From Nitrospirae bacterium RBG_16_64_22 (GTDB taxonomy: Bacteria; Nitrospirota; RBG-16-64-22), in assembly GCA_001803795.1 (NCBI GenBank), contig MHEK01000081.1, positions 1 through 32,707 of the forward strand: a stretch of DNA of 32,707 nucleotides, read 5' to 3'. A model generated the notes under the pieces. The model was not told the origin of the DNA. It saw nothing but the letters and a program-made list of their open reading frames with translations, and did no database searches. This document shows positions 25,331 through 32,161 of the stretch, piece after piece; position 1 is the first letter of the stretch, and each line of letters begins with the position of its first letter. The position numbers and the translations under genes were made by a program.

Positions 25331-25413
25331 CGTGTGGTCTCCGGAGACGATCGTATCGGCGCCCCGGCCCTCCCTTCGCGGTAGGGAAGGAAAAGGACCG
25401 CGCCGCCCCGCGT

Positions 25414-25441
25414 ATTATAGCCTACGGACTCCGCCTGTCGC
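25414..25441 (-). promoter_or_regulatory. Promoter of fhs
   Basis: Leftward -10 TATAAT (25414-25419) with GCGACA (25436-25441) 16 bp upstream as a weak -35. The leader to the ATG at 25330 would be about 75 nt. Confidence 0.55.
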
Positions 25442-25455
25442 CGCAATGTCAGCGT

Positions 25456-25484
25456 TTGACCGGAGCGCCCGGATCGGGTACGAT
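25456..25484 (+). promoter_or_regulatory. Promoter of the DUF2269-like gene
   Basis: -35 TTGACC (25456-25461), 17-bp spacer, -10 TACGAT (25479-25484). Divergent from the fhs promoter, ~40 bp away. Confidence 0.6.
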
Positions 25485-25511
25485 TCGCCCCGCGTTTCCG
25501 GCCCGGACTGC

Positions 25512-26126
25512 ATGGATGCCATGGCTGGATTCACTCCCCCTGGAGCGGAGGACGGCTTGCGCGTCAGTGCGAAGTGGATGGTCGGAATGGTGGTCGTTCT
25601 TCTCCTGGCCACGGTTCCCCTGATCCTGGAAGGGTACGCATACCGCCCTCTCTTCTCGATCGGCTGGTACAAACTCATCCACATCGCGGGAGGCGTCCTC
25701 TTCATCGGAAACATCGTCGTCACGGGCGTCTGGATGTTCATGGCCAGGCGGACGAACGACCCCCGAATCATCTCGTTCGCGTCAGACATGGTCGACTGGC
25801 TGGACCTCGTATTCACGGGTCCCGGCGTCTTCCTGATCCTTATAAGTGGGGTCGTCCTCGCCACGCCCTGGGGCGGCATCCGGGGCGCGTCGTGGATCTC
25901 GGCCGCCGTCGCCTTGTTCGTCTTCTCGGGCGTCGTCTGGGTCGCTTTCCTGCTCCCCAGCCAGAGACGTCTCGTCCGCCTCGCGCATGAAGCCGTTGCA
26001 TCCGGGAGCGCCTTGTCCCGCGAGTATCACGCTCTCCTTCGCAAGTGGTTCTTCTGGGGGGCCGTCGCAACCGTCTCTCCAATCGCATCCCTCGTCCTCA
26101 TGATAACCAAGCCGACTCTCTGGTGA
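25512..26126 (+). CDS. DUF2269-like integral membrane protein
   Basis: 204 aa from the ATG at 25512. Four hydrophobic segments: MVGMVVVLLLATVPLIL, LIHIAGGVLFIGNIVVTGVWMF, LVFTGPGVFLILISGVVLA, ISAAVALFVFSGVVWVAFLL, with a possible fifth at the C-terminus (AVATVSPIASLVLMI). The HIxGGxLFxGNIVVTGVW pattern and the PSQRRLVRLA loop fit DUF2269 predicted membrane proteins. The start is uncertain: ATG at 25512 or 25521, or a TTG at 25557 that follows GGAGGA with good spacing and would remove a non-hydrophobic lead. A long open frame back to 24927 is antisense to fhs and is not coding. The function is unknown. It precedes the symporter gene by 28 bp. Confidence 0.75.
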   Translation: MDAMAGFTPPGAEDGLRVSAKWMVGMVVVLLLATVPLILEGYAYRPLFSIGWYKLIHIAGGVLFIGNIVVTGVWMFMARRTNDPRIISFASDMVDWLDLVFTGPGVFLILISGVVLATPWGGIRGASWISAAVALFVFSGVVWVAFLLPSQRRLVRLAHEAVASGSALSREYHALLRKWFFWGAVATVSPIASLVLMITKPTLW

Positions 26127-26154
26127 GCGGTCTCCGCGGACACGGCTGGGCCGG

Positions 26155-27858
26155 ATGACTAGCCTCGACTGGATCATCGTCGCCGCCTATATGGCCGGCT
26201 CGCTCTGGATCGGCTTCTCGCTCGCCCGCCGCGCGTCATCCTCCCTTTCGGAGTTCTTTCTCTCGGGACGAAATCTCCCATGGTGGCTCGCGGGAACGTC
26301 CATGGTCGCCACGACCTTCTCCGCCGATACCCCACTCTACGTCACGGGCCTGGTGCGGGGCCACGGGATCTACGAAAACTGGCAGTGGTGGGCGCTCCTT
26401 CTCTCCGGGATGCTGGCCGTGTTCGTCTTCGCCCGCTACTGGCGGCGGGCCGGCGTCATGACCGACGTGGAGCTCATCGAGCTTCGGTACGGGGGGAGAC
26501 CGGCGGCCGTCCTGCGCGGATTCAAAGCGATCTACTTCGCCTTCTTCATCCATACGATTATCAAGGCGCAGGTGATCCTCGCGATGGTCAAGATTCTCGA
26601 CGTGGCCGTCGGATGGGGCAAGTGGGAGGTGATCGCCGTCGCAAGCATCGTCACGATCGCCTACGCGCTTGCCTCCGGCTACTGGGGCGTCGTCTGGACC
26701 GACTTCTTCCAGATCATCGTCGCGATGGCCGGAGCGGTCCTCCTTGCCGCCTACGCGGTCGACGCCGCGGGAGGCCTCTCCGCTCTCCCCGCCCGCATCG
26801 CGGACATGGGTCGCCCCGAGGCCCTGTCCTTCCTTCCGCCCGCCGGCCCGGACTTCTGGTCCCCGGCGGTCGTCGCCTTCGCCGGCTACCTGGGGCTCGT
26901 CTGGTGGTCGAGGTATTCGGTGGATGGCGGCGGCGTGATCGTCCAGCGGATGGCCTCCTGCCGGACGGAAAAGGAGGCGCTGGCCGCCACGTTCTTTTTC
27001 AACGTTGCCCACTACGCCGTCCGGACGTGGCCCTGGATCCTGGCCGCGCTCGCGTCTCTCGTTCTCTATCCTTCAGTCGTCGACCACGAGAAGGTCTACG
27101 CCGTGATGATGATGGACCTGCTCCCGGCGGGGGCGCGGGGGCTCATGCTGGCTTCCCTCCTGGCCGCGTTCATGTCCACGCTCTCGTCCTACCTCAATCT
27201 TTCCTCGGCCTACTTCGTGAACGACTTCTACAAGCGGTTCATCCGGCCCGACGCCTCCGAAAGACACCACGTCCTGGTCGCGCGACTCTCGATGCTCGGT
27301 CTCTCGGTCATCACGGGAATCGTGACATACCAGGTCGAGTCGATCGTGGGCGTTTTCAAATTCCTCCTCGCTTTCGGAAGCGGAACGGGGCTCGTCATGC
27401 TCCTTCGCTGGTTCTGGTGGCGGATCAACGCCTGGACGGAGATCGCGGCGATCGCGGTCTCGATGGGGCTTTCGTTCCTGGCGTATCTCGTTCAACCGTT
27501 CGCGGCGTGGTCATACTCTGAGAAACTCGTCCTGATCATCGCGGGCTCCGCCCTCGCCGCACTTGCGGCGACGTATCTGACGCGTCCCGTGCCGGCCGAA
27601 CGCTTGAGGGAGTTCTGGGACCTTGTCCGCCCCCCCGCCTTCGGATGGCGGCCCATCGCGGGCCGGGACGGAGGCAACGGCCTCTTCGGCCGGGACATCG
27701 CACACTGGGTTCTCGGAACCGCGCTCGTCCTCGGCGCAACCCTCGGCCCGGGACTTCTTCTCCTCGGCCGGGCGCTGGAGGGAGGCCTGTCTCTCGTCGC
27801 GGCTCTGGCTGCCGCTCTCCTTCTTGCCAGGAGCGTTGCCCGTCGGGGATGGGTCTGA
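26155..27858 (+). CDS. Sodium:solute symporter family protein
   Basis: 567 aa, about 13 transmembrane segments. Family features: N-terminal DWIIVAAYMAGSLWIGFSLARR, then FFLSGRNLPWWLAGTSMVATTFSADTPLYVTGLV, matching the conserved SSS TM1-TM2 region where Na+ is bound; YWGVVWTDFFQIIVAMAG; and RGLMLASLLAAFMSTLSSYLNLSSAYFVNDFYKRF, the SSS-family TM8 signature. Solute cannot be assigned; the family transports sugars, amino acids, carboxylates and vitamins. A hairpin array begins directly after its TGA. Confidence 0.92.
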   Translation: MTSLDWIIVAAYMAGSLWIGFSLARRASSSLSEFFLSGRNLPWWLAGTSMVATTFSADTPLYVTGLVRGHGIYENWQWWALLLSGMLAVFVFARYWRRAGVMTDVELIELRYGGRPAAVLRGFKAIYFAFFIHTIIKAQVILAMVKILDVAVGWGKWEVIAVASIVTIAYALASGYWGVVWTDFFQIIVAMAGAVLLAAYAVDAAGGLSALPARIADMGRPEALSFLPPAGPDFWSPAVVAFAGYLGLVWWSRYSVDGGGVIVQRMASCRTEKEALAATFFFNVAHYAVRTWPWILAALASLVLYPSVVDHEKVYAVMMMDLLPAGARGLMLASLLAAFMSTLSSYLNLSSAYFVNDFYKRFIRPDASERHHVLVARLSMLGLSVITGIVTYQVESIVGVFKFLLAFGSGTGLVMLLRWFWWRINAWTEIAAIAVSMGLSFLAYLVQPFAAWSYSEKLVLIIAGSALAALAATYLTRPVPAERLREFWDLVRPPAFGWRPIAGRDGGNGLFGRDIAHWVLGTALVLGATLGPGLLLLGRALEGGLSLVAALAAALLLARSVARRGWV

Positions 27859-28031
27859 CAGGATGTTGAAAAAGCCCATCCCATGCCTACCGGCAGGCAG
27901 GCATGGTTTTTTCAACCACGACTTGGCCGAAGTGAATTCGGCCAAGTCTTACAAATTGCGAGGCTTGGGAAGTCTCGCAATTTGGCAATCCATCCATGGA
28001 TTGCATCGCAGGGTGTTTTTCAACACCCTGC
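27859..28031. repeat. Five-hairpin palindromic array with terminal inverted repeats
   Basis: Starts at the base after the symporter stop. Terminal repeats CAGGATGTTGAAAAA (27859-27873) and TTTTTCAACACCCTG (28016-28030), 14 of 15 matching when inverted. Internal stems: CCATGCCT (27881-27888)/27899-27906, nested within GTTGAAAAA (27865-27873)/27908-27916; GACTTGGCCGAA (27920-27931)/27937-27948; CAAATTGCGAG (27952-27962)/27974-27984; GCAATCCAT (27985-27993)/27996-28004; GCAGGGTGTT (28008-28017)/28022-28031. Each arm pair is perfect and each stem differs in sequence, so this is not a CRISPR array. It may work as the symporter's terminator. Confidence 0.9.
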
Positions 28032-28460
28032 TAATTGCGGAGGCGGGGAAAACCGGCTATCCTTCAGCCAGCCATCCTTCAAGCCCGGGTGGTGGAACGG
28101 CAGACACAGGGGACTTAAAATCCCCTTCCCGCAAGGGAGTGCAGGTTCGACCCCTGCCCCGGGCACCAGGATGGTGGCTTCATACCCTTCCCGGTCCACG
28201 TACCGCACCGGGTTCCCGTAGTTGACGCTGCTCCCGAGCGTCTTTCTCGCGCTGCCCCAGGCGCCCAACTGGTAGGTGGCCTGGATGTATCCCGCGGCCG
28301 TGGCGAGGTTGGTCGTGGTGCCGAGGGCGTCCTGGAGGTAGTACTGCCGGCCTTGGGTGGCGTGGGTGAGGGAAGGGAAGAACGGAAGAAGCGAGAGCGC
28401 CAGCAGGCAGGCCCCTCGGGCCGTCCAGGATCGCCCGCGTCCGTGATGGTTTTTCAACAT
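28020..28460 (-). pseudogene. RHS-repeat protein tip remnant fused to a signal-peptide-like start and to antisense tRNA
   Basis: The frame starts with a candidate secretion signal (ACLLALSLLPFFPSLTHA, after Arg-rich residues), then GRQYYLQDALGTTTNLATAAG and [13 protein letters not shown], which match the RHS core (YYLxDALGSxxxLTDAxG ... RYxDREGYE). It then runs straight into the 3' end of tRNA-Leu and reads antisense tRNA to a stop at 28020. All upstream RHS repeats and the toxin tip are gone. The signal-like segment directly before the last repeat suggests an internal deletion or fusion. Expression is doubtful. Confidence 0.65.
28083..28168 (+). tRNA. tRNA-Leu (anticodon UAA)
   Basis: Full cloverleaf: acceptor GCCCGGG pairing with CCCGGGC, D arm GGTGGAACGGCAGACAC, anticodon stem GGGGA/TCCCC around loop CTTAAAA with anticodon TAA, a long class II variable arm (TTCCCGCAAGGGAGT) and T arm GCAGGTTCGACCCCTGC. 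Discriminator A and a genome-encoded CCA (28166-28168). The class II arm and the TAA anticodon identify leucine. Confidence 0.97.
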
Positions 28461-28769
28461 GGCCACGGGCTTCTTGTCGCGAAGCCGTCCCACGCAGTCA
28501 AGAGAGGATCAGCCGCCGCCCGGACCGGCTGCCTCGGGCGGTGTGAAACGGAAGCAACAACATCCCTGAAGTTCTCAAACACTTTGACACGTAGGACACA
28601 ACGTCCCGAAAGTTCCGGAACCACGCCCCGCCCTCGCCGGGTCCGCGCAGGCTCTCCCGGACCCCCGATCGCGTACATTCCCTCGGCCATGCGGTCGCAA
28701 GCCCTCAATCCTCCTCGCATCGCCCCTCGGAATGCGACGCAGGGACCAGCTCCCACAAAGTCCCGGCGG
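28461..28769. other. Intergenic, no gene recognised
   Basis: About 309 bp between the RHS remnant and the left repeat of cassette 2. Open frames here have no recognisable motif. Near 28450-28460 the 11-bp TTTTTCAACAT is the inverted copy of 27863-27873. Confidence 0.4.
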
Positions 28770-29577
28770 ATAACTTAACAAAACTAGCAACGTCCCCGTC
28801 GGGGTCCCGTCCCCGTCGGGGTCCCCGTCCCTTTAGATCCTTCGGTGGGTCCCCATTGCAATCCACCAACAAATACGTGCGCCACGACTCTTCCAAATAC
28901 TGCAATGTTTCCCGCCATGCATCCTGAAGCAAGGTTCGAGCGTAGGTAAAGTCTGAGGAAGATGCGGCACCTCCCCTTGCCACGTTCGTTACCATTCTCC
29001 AGTCAACATACTTTTCGACTGACGCCATCGTTGGAACGACGATGCCTCCTGGGTCAAAGATTCTCGGCAGCATTCGACCATGAATAAGCTTGTTACGGTA
29101 GTCGCGGATACGCTGGAGTGGATAATTGTGGTCTTTTATCCATTTGCGACGGGCGTCCTTGCCAGACTTGGCCTTCTCTCCCGGGAGGGGAGATTCTTTC
29201 CATGGATCGTACTTTCCTCGCTGCATATGGCGCTGGAGAAGCTCAAAAGCAACGTCCTGCGACGCCGTGAGGGCTGAAAGCCCTGCGAAAAGCATCAGTT
29301 CGTCCGAGCCTTGTGCCCGGATCAATTCGTACGCCATGGTTAGGTGTTTGAGTACGGTGTAGTGCAACTGTGCGATCGCGATGTCTTCCGCATTCTTGTC
29401 CTCGGCGGCTAGGGCGGCATCGTCCTTGAAGTGGATGTCCCTTGGTCGAGTTGTCAAGGGGATCACGTGCTTGAGCCAGAATGCCTCGTATGATGGAAAC
29501 GCCGATTGAAGAAAGAGATTCCATGCGGACTTTTCATAAACATCGCCATCTATCGCAAGTCTATAGTTCAAAGGCAC
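28705..29577 (-). CDS. HEPN-motif protein of unknown function (cassette 2)
   Basis: 290 aa. It carries RDYRNKLIHG (R161-N-K-L-I-H166), the Rx4H signature of HEPN ribonuclease domains, at the end of a helical region (about 60-170: VLKHLTMAYELIRAQG, FELLQRHMQRG). I identify no other domain. Residues about 245-270 (GPRRGRDPDGDVASFVKLSAG) are the translation of the left inverted repeat, and the last ~20 residues come from beyond it, so the natural C-terminus was probably replaced when the cassette end formed. GTG start, AAGGA about 8-10 bp upstream. It lies 261 bp from the GIY-YIG gene, same strand. HEPN proteins often serve as RNase effectors in toxin-antitoxin or phage-defence systems; whether this one is catalytic is inferred only from the motif. 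Confidence 0.7.
   Translation of the reverse strand: MPLNYRLAIDGDVYEKSAWNLFLQSAFPSYEAFWLKHVIPLTTRPRDIHFKDDAALAAEDKNAEDIAIAQLHYTVLKHLTMAYELIRAQGSDELMLFAGLSALTASQDVAFELLQRHMQRGKYDPWKESPLPGEKAKSGKDARRKWIKDHNYPLQRIRDYRNKLIHGRMLPRIFDPGGIVVPTMASVEKYVDWRMVTNVARGGAASSSDFTYARTLLQDAWRETLQYLEESWRTYLLVDCNGDPPKDLKGRGPRRGRDPDGDVASFVKLSAGTLWELVPASHSEGRCEED
28770..28832. repeat. Left inverted repeat of cassette 2 with CCCGTCGGGG repeats
   Basis: 28770-28797 is a direct near-copy of 14162-14189 and the reverse complement of the right repeat at 30781. Short CCCCGTCGGGG-type palindromic repeats follow to about 28832. The HEPN-like gene's 3' end is translated through it. Confidence 0.85.
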
Positions 29578-29838
29578 TGCCGTATTCCTTCTGGGGCGGA
29601 GGAAGGGACGCTATTTCTCACTGAACCTTTCATCACTACCCCTCCTCGCCTGCCAACCGTCGGAGCCCGGCGCATGGAGCATTGCTCCCAGGTGTGCCGC
29701 GGAGGCCGCCGGGGATGGCCTCCGTTCGCCCAGCAACAGCAGGCGACAGTAGCCCCCATTCCACCCACTGCCCCCAGTTTAGAAAGTGCAAAATCAAAAC
29801 ACGTGCCCCGCGCGCGCTCCGCGTTGTCGCGCAACACC
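29578..29838. other. Spacer between the two cassette-2 genes
   Basis: GC-rich relative to the flanking genes, with two hairpins: TGGAGC-ATT-GCTCCCA (about 29672-29687) and GGAGGCC-N9-GGCCTCC (29701-29723). These could end transcription of the GIY-YIG gene or regulate the HEPN-like gene downstream. No open frame looks coding. Confidence 0.45.
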
Positions 29839-30738
29839 CTATACCTTTCTGTCTCTGGCTAGCTCCTTCACCTCTTTACGTATGAATTCGAGAATGTTAT
29901 CGGCTGGATTTTGTCCCCTGTTTCCGAATGTCTCGTTTTCCGTTGGCTGGTAGTTGAGAATCAAGAGACGCTCAAGAGCTTCGCATTGTGTCTTGTATTG
30001 GGGAATGACAACTCTAAACGCATCCGCATCTGCCCACCAAATCTTATCCTCGTGGTCCTTAATACGCCTCTGCAACGTCTTCTTGGTTGTCTGTCCGATA
30101 TACTTATATCCGTTCCCCTTCATGAAGCAGTAGCACCCCTCCTCCTCATGGTAGCCAAGCTTTTCAAGCCAGTTCTGGACGTCATCGTATTTTTCAGGTG
30201 GTTCACCTTTGAGTTTACGCTTATGGTCGGCTCTCTTGCCTTTCTTGTTAATCCTGACGAATTCCGCAATCCATTTTGATAAAAGGCCGGATCGACGCCA
30301 ATATTCAATAGCGGAACTCTCAATTGCCTGCCGCAATTCCTTCCCGCGAGCCTGCGTGAATGCTGTGTTCGAGTCATGGTTTCTGATCTTCGCAATGATC
30401 GATTCAATTTGGCGTTCTGCGAGCTCATCTAGAGACTTGCGAATAGCGCTTATGTGCTGATACTTGGTTCCTTTCTCCTCGGGCGCTTCTTCAAGCTCGC
30501 CATCCTCTTCCTGTGCGACCTGAGACTCAGTTATAGCCGTGGACGATGTACTGGAGACGGGCCGTTGGTATGCCACTGCGAACTCGGGGAGGTCCTTAGG
30601 CAGGCGCCACTCCTGTTGACCAACCTGCGAAACCAACCCATCGAGAGGCAGCGCCCCCTCCTTGATCATTTCCGTCACTTCTTGCTGGCTCAAAGGGCCA
30701 TGAATCTTTTCAAGGATCTTGAGATAGTACTCGTTCAC
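29839..30738 (-). CDS. GYF_2 domain fused to a GIY-YIG-like nuclease domain (cassette 2)
   Basis: 299 aa. Residues 1-55 are a GYF_2-type domain (YYLKILEKIHGPLSQQEVTEMIKEGALPLDGLVSQ...WRLPKDL), a peptide-binding fold. Residues 60-90 are Ser/Thr then Glu-rich linker. Residues about 195-270 look like GIY-YIG: GCYCFMKGNGYKYIGQTTKKTLQRRIKDH holds the second motif (KYIGQT) and the Arg; the first is CYCF rather than GIY; then CEALERLLI gives the catalytic-position E256 and ILNYQPTENE the usual Asn. Residues 95-195 are helical and basic. GTG start with AAGGAG 8 bp ahead, ~40 bp inside the right inverted repeat. The gene is AT-richer than the rest of the window, consistent with recent acquisition. Nuclease function is inferred. 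Confidence 0.75.
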   Translation of the reverse strand: MNEYYLKILEKIHGPLSQQEVTEMIKEGALPLDGLVSQVGQQEWRLPKDLPEFAVAYQRPVSSTSSTAITESQVAQEEDGELEEAPEEKGTKYQHISAIRKSLDELAERQIESIIAKIRNHDSNTAFTQARGKELRQAIESSAIEYWRRSGLLSKWIAEFVRINKKGKRADHKRKLKGEPPEKYDDVQNWLEKLGYHEEEGCYCFMKGNGYKYIGQTTKKTLQRRIKDHEDKIWWADADAFRVVIPQYKTQCEALERLLILNYQPTENETFGNRGQNPADNILEFIRKEVKELARDRKV

Positions 30739-30780
30739 AGGAGCTTCTCCTTTGCCGAACGGGGGACGGGGCGGACGGAC

Positions 30781-31110
30781 GGGACGTTGCTAGTTTTGCT
30801 AACTTATTTGCCGACTTTGTGGGGCTGTCTCCTGCGACGTCTTCTGAGAGACGAGCCGGCGAGGAGTGAGGGCTTTCGACCTTAGGGCCGGGGCGTCGTC
30901 TCGGTCGCCTGGGGCATGGCCTGGCATGCGAGGGCAGGTGATGGCCGGGGAAAAGGACGCGACAGCGGTTCGGCGAGAGCCCGCGTATGCCTCGGAGAGG
31001 GAGGAAGCAGGCGTAAGGGAAGGTTTGCAACCGCATCGTTCCTGACTCCTGGAGAGGATGGAGCCTGAGAGCCTGTCTGGACGGCTTTAAGGAAAAGCTA
31101 CCAGAAACCC
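30781..31110. repeat. ~330-bp direct repeat, copy 2, starting at the right inverted repeat of cassette 2
   Basis: 30781-30808 is the inverted repeat (GGGACGTTGCTAGTTTTGCT...), reverse complement of 28770-28797. The rest repeats 15264-15596 with indels; the terminal ~85 bp (TTGCAACCGCATCG to CCAGAAACCC) is nearly identical. It lies upstream of the leftward cassette genes. Confidence 0.85.
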
Positions 31111-31191
31111 GCGTTTCCGTCAATGCGCGTGGCGTAATCATGTCCGGCGTTCGCTCCCACTCCCCTCGGAGTCCCCGATTCCGCCTTCTTT

Positions 31192-31404
31192 CTACCACAC
31201 CCGTGTGACAGATGGGGTCACGGGTGTTCTTCCCTCACTCTGGCCCTCACTCTGGCCCTCCCCCGGCATGGCTAGGGGAAGAGACGTCACCCACGCCGCG
31301 AGCTCCGGCGTGACGGCCATGTTGAGCTTGAGCCGCAGGCGCTTCCGGGAAGCTTCTCGGGCGCCTGGCTCGGGTGCCAGATCTTCTCCCGCCCAGGATG
31401 TCAC
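31192..31404 (-). pseudogene. Possible remnant of a WYL-domain regulator
   Basis: The frame reads RKRLRLKLNMAVTPELAAWVTSL, like the WYL C-terminal pattern LRLRVxMTPELxxWxLSxG. It has no start region, no helix-turn-helix part, and ends in a low-complexity tail built from a duplicated CAGAGTGAGGGC. It is antisense to the HigBA promoter region. Confidence 0.3.
31195..31223. repeat. Inverted repeat ACACCCGTG/CACGGGTGT
   Basis: ACACCCGTGTGAC, a short loop, then GGTCACGGGTGT: a 9-bp perfect stem extended past a 2-nt bulge. It could be a terminator-like or operator-like hairpin for neighbours on either strand. Confidence 0.5.
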
Positions 31405-31412
31405 GACCGCTC

Positions 31413-31443
31413 TTGACAGAGGCTTAAATAAAATGTTTATATG
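31413..31443 (+). promoter_or_regulatory. Promoter of the HigBA operon
   Basis: -35 TTGACA (31413-31418); -10 TTTATA (31436-31441, 17-bp spacer) or TATATG (31438-31443). Either puts the start site within a few bases of the GTG at 31449, so the toxin message may be leaderless. Confidence 0.55.
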
Positions 31444-31448
31444 CTCCC

Positions 31449-31730
31449 GTGATCAAGTCGTTCCGTTGCCGGGAGACCCATCGGGTCTTCAGCCGCGAAT
31501 TCTCCCGGAGGTTTCCGCGCGAGATCCAGCAACGCGCTTTCATGAAGCTCAACGCGATCGACTCGGCCGCCGGGTTGGAGGACTTGCGCCTGCCGCCCTC
31601 AAACCGTCTTGAGGCCCTGAAGGGCGGTCGCAAGGGGCAGTGGAGCATTCGCGTCAACGACCAGTGGCGGATCTGCTTCGTCTGGCGAGATGGTCACGCG
31701 GAGCAAGTCGAAATTGTGGACTACCATTGA
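31449..31730 (+). CDS. higB: HigB/RelE-family mRNA interferase toxin
   Basis: 93 aa from GTG (MIKSFRCRETHRVFSREFSRRF). The core LRLPPSNRLEALKGGRKGQWSIRVNDQWRICFVW and the end VEIVDYH are the HigB consensus. HigB cuts mRNA in the ribosome. It precedes the antitoxin, as is normal for higBA. Its TGA stop (31728-31730) is the first triplet of the palindromic element copy B. Confidence 0.93.
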   Translation: MIKSFRCRETHRVFSREFSRRFPREIQQRAFMKLNAIDSAAGLEDLRLPPSNRLEALKGGRKGQWSIRVNDQWRICFVWRDGHAEQVEIVDYH

Positions 31731-31849
31731 ACCGCAAAGTGCGCCGCAATCCCCGCCCCTTGGGGCGGGGCCAAGGGGCGCGAATGCAAATATCGAAAAG
31801 TACCTTAGAGGTCGGAGAATCCCCGCCTTTCAAGGCGGGGTTCTTCAAG
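31728..31849. repeat. Double-hairpin palindromic element, copy B, inside higBA
   Basis: Inverted copy of 23584-23704 with only a few differences, most around 31767-31795. Hairpins CCCCGCCCC-TT-GGGGCGGGG (31751-31770) and CCCCGCCT-TTCA-AGGCGGGG (31821-31840). It fills the whole gap between the higB stop and the higA ribosome binding site (AAGGAGG, 31847-31853). Confidence 0.92.
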
Positions 31850-31858
31850 GAGGACGGA

Positions 31859-32161
31859 ATGGCCAGGAAGCCCCTTGCGCCGGTGCATCCCGGCGCATAT
31901 CTCAAGGAGTTGATCGACGAGTTTGGACTGTCCCAGTCCCGGCTCGCACGCGACCTGGGGGTGTCCGCCATGCGAATCAGCCTCGTCGTGCATGGGAAGC
32001 GCCCGGTGACCGCGGAAGTTGCCCTGCGGTTGGGCCGCTATTTTCTCCAGAGCCCGCGGTACTGGCTGAACTTGCAAAGCCGCTACGACATGGACGTCGC
32101 CGAGGATGCCTTGTCCTCGATAGTTATGCGTGAAGTGCGCCCCCTGAAGGCAGTTGCCTGA
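31859..32161 (+). CDS. higA: HigA-family antitoxin (XRE helix-turn-helix)
   Basis: 100 aa. APVHPGAYLKELIDEFGLSQSRLARDLGVSAMRISLVVHGKRPVTAEVALRLGRYFLQSPRYWLNLQ is the HigA consensus: the HPGxxLKE start, an XRE helix-turn-helix, then the ALRLxRYF...WLNLQ segment. The ATG at 31859 has AAGGAGG 5 bp upstream. It neutralises HigB and represses the operon. The 121-bp element between the two genes is abnormal; higBA genes are normally a few bases apart. Confidence 0.94.
   Translation: MARKPLAPVHPGAYLKELIDEFGLSQSRLARDLGVSAMRISLVVHGKRPVTAEVALRLGRYFLQSPRYWLNLQSRYDMDVAEDALSSIVMREVRPLKAVA

Noticed and set aside
27859-28031. Hairpin array as a CRISPR array
   Set aside because: The units differ in sequence and length and are stems, not repeats with spacers; no cas genes are near.
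28454-28756. 100-aa minus-strand ORF between the RHS remnant and cassette 2
   Set aside because: No motif, no ribosome binding site and a composition like other shadow frames.
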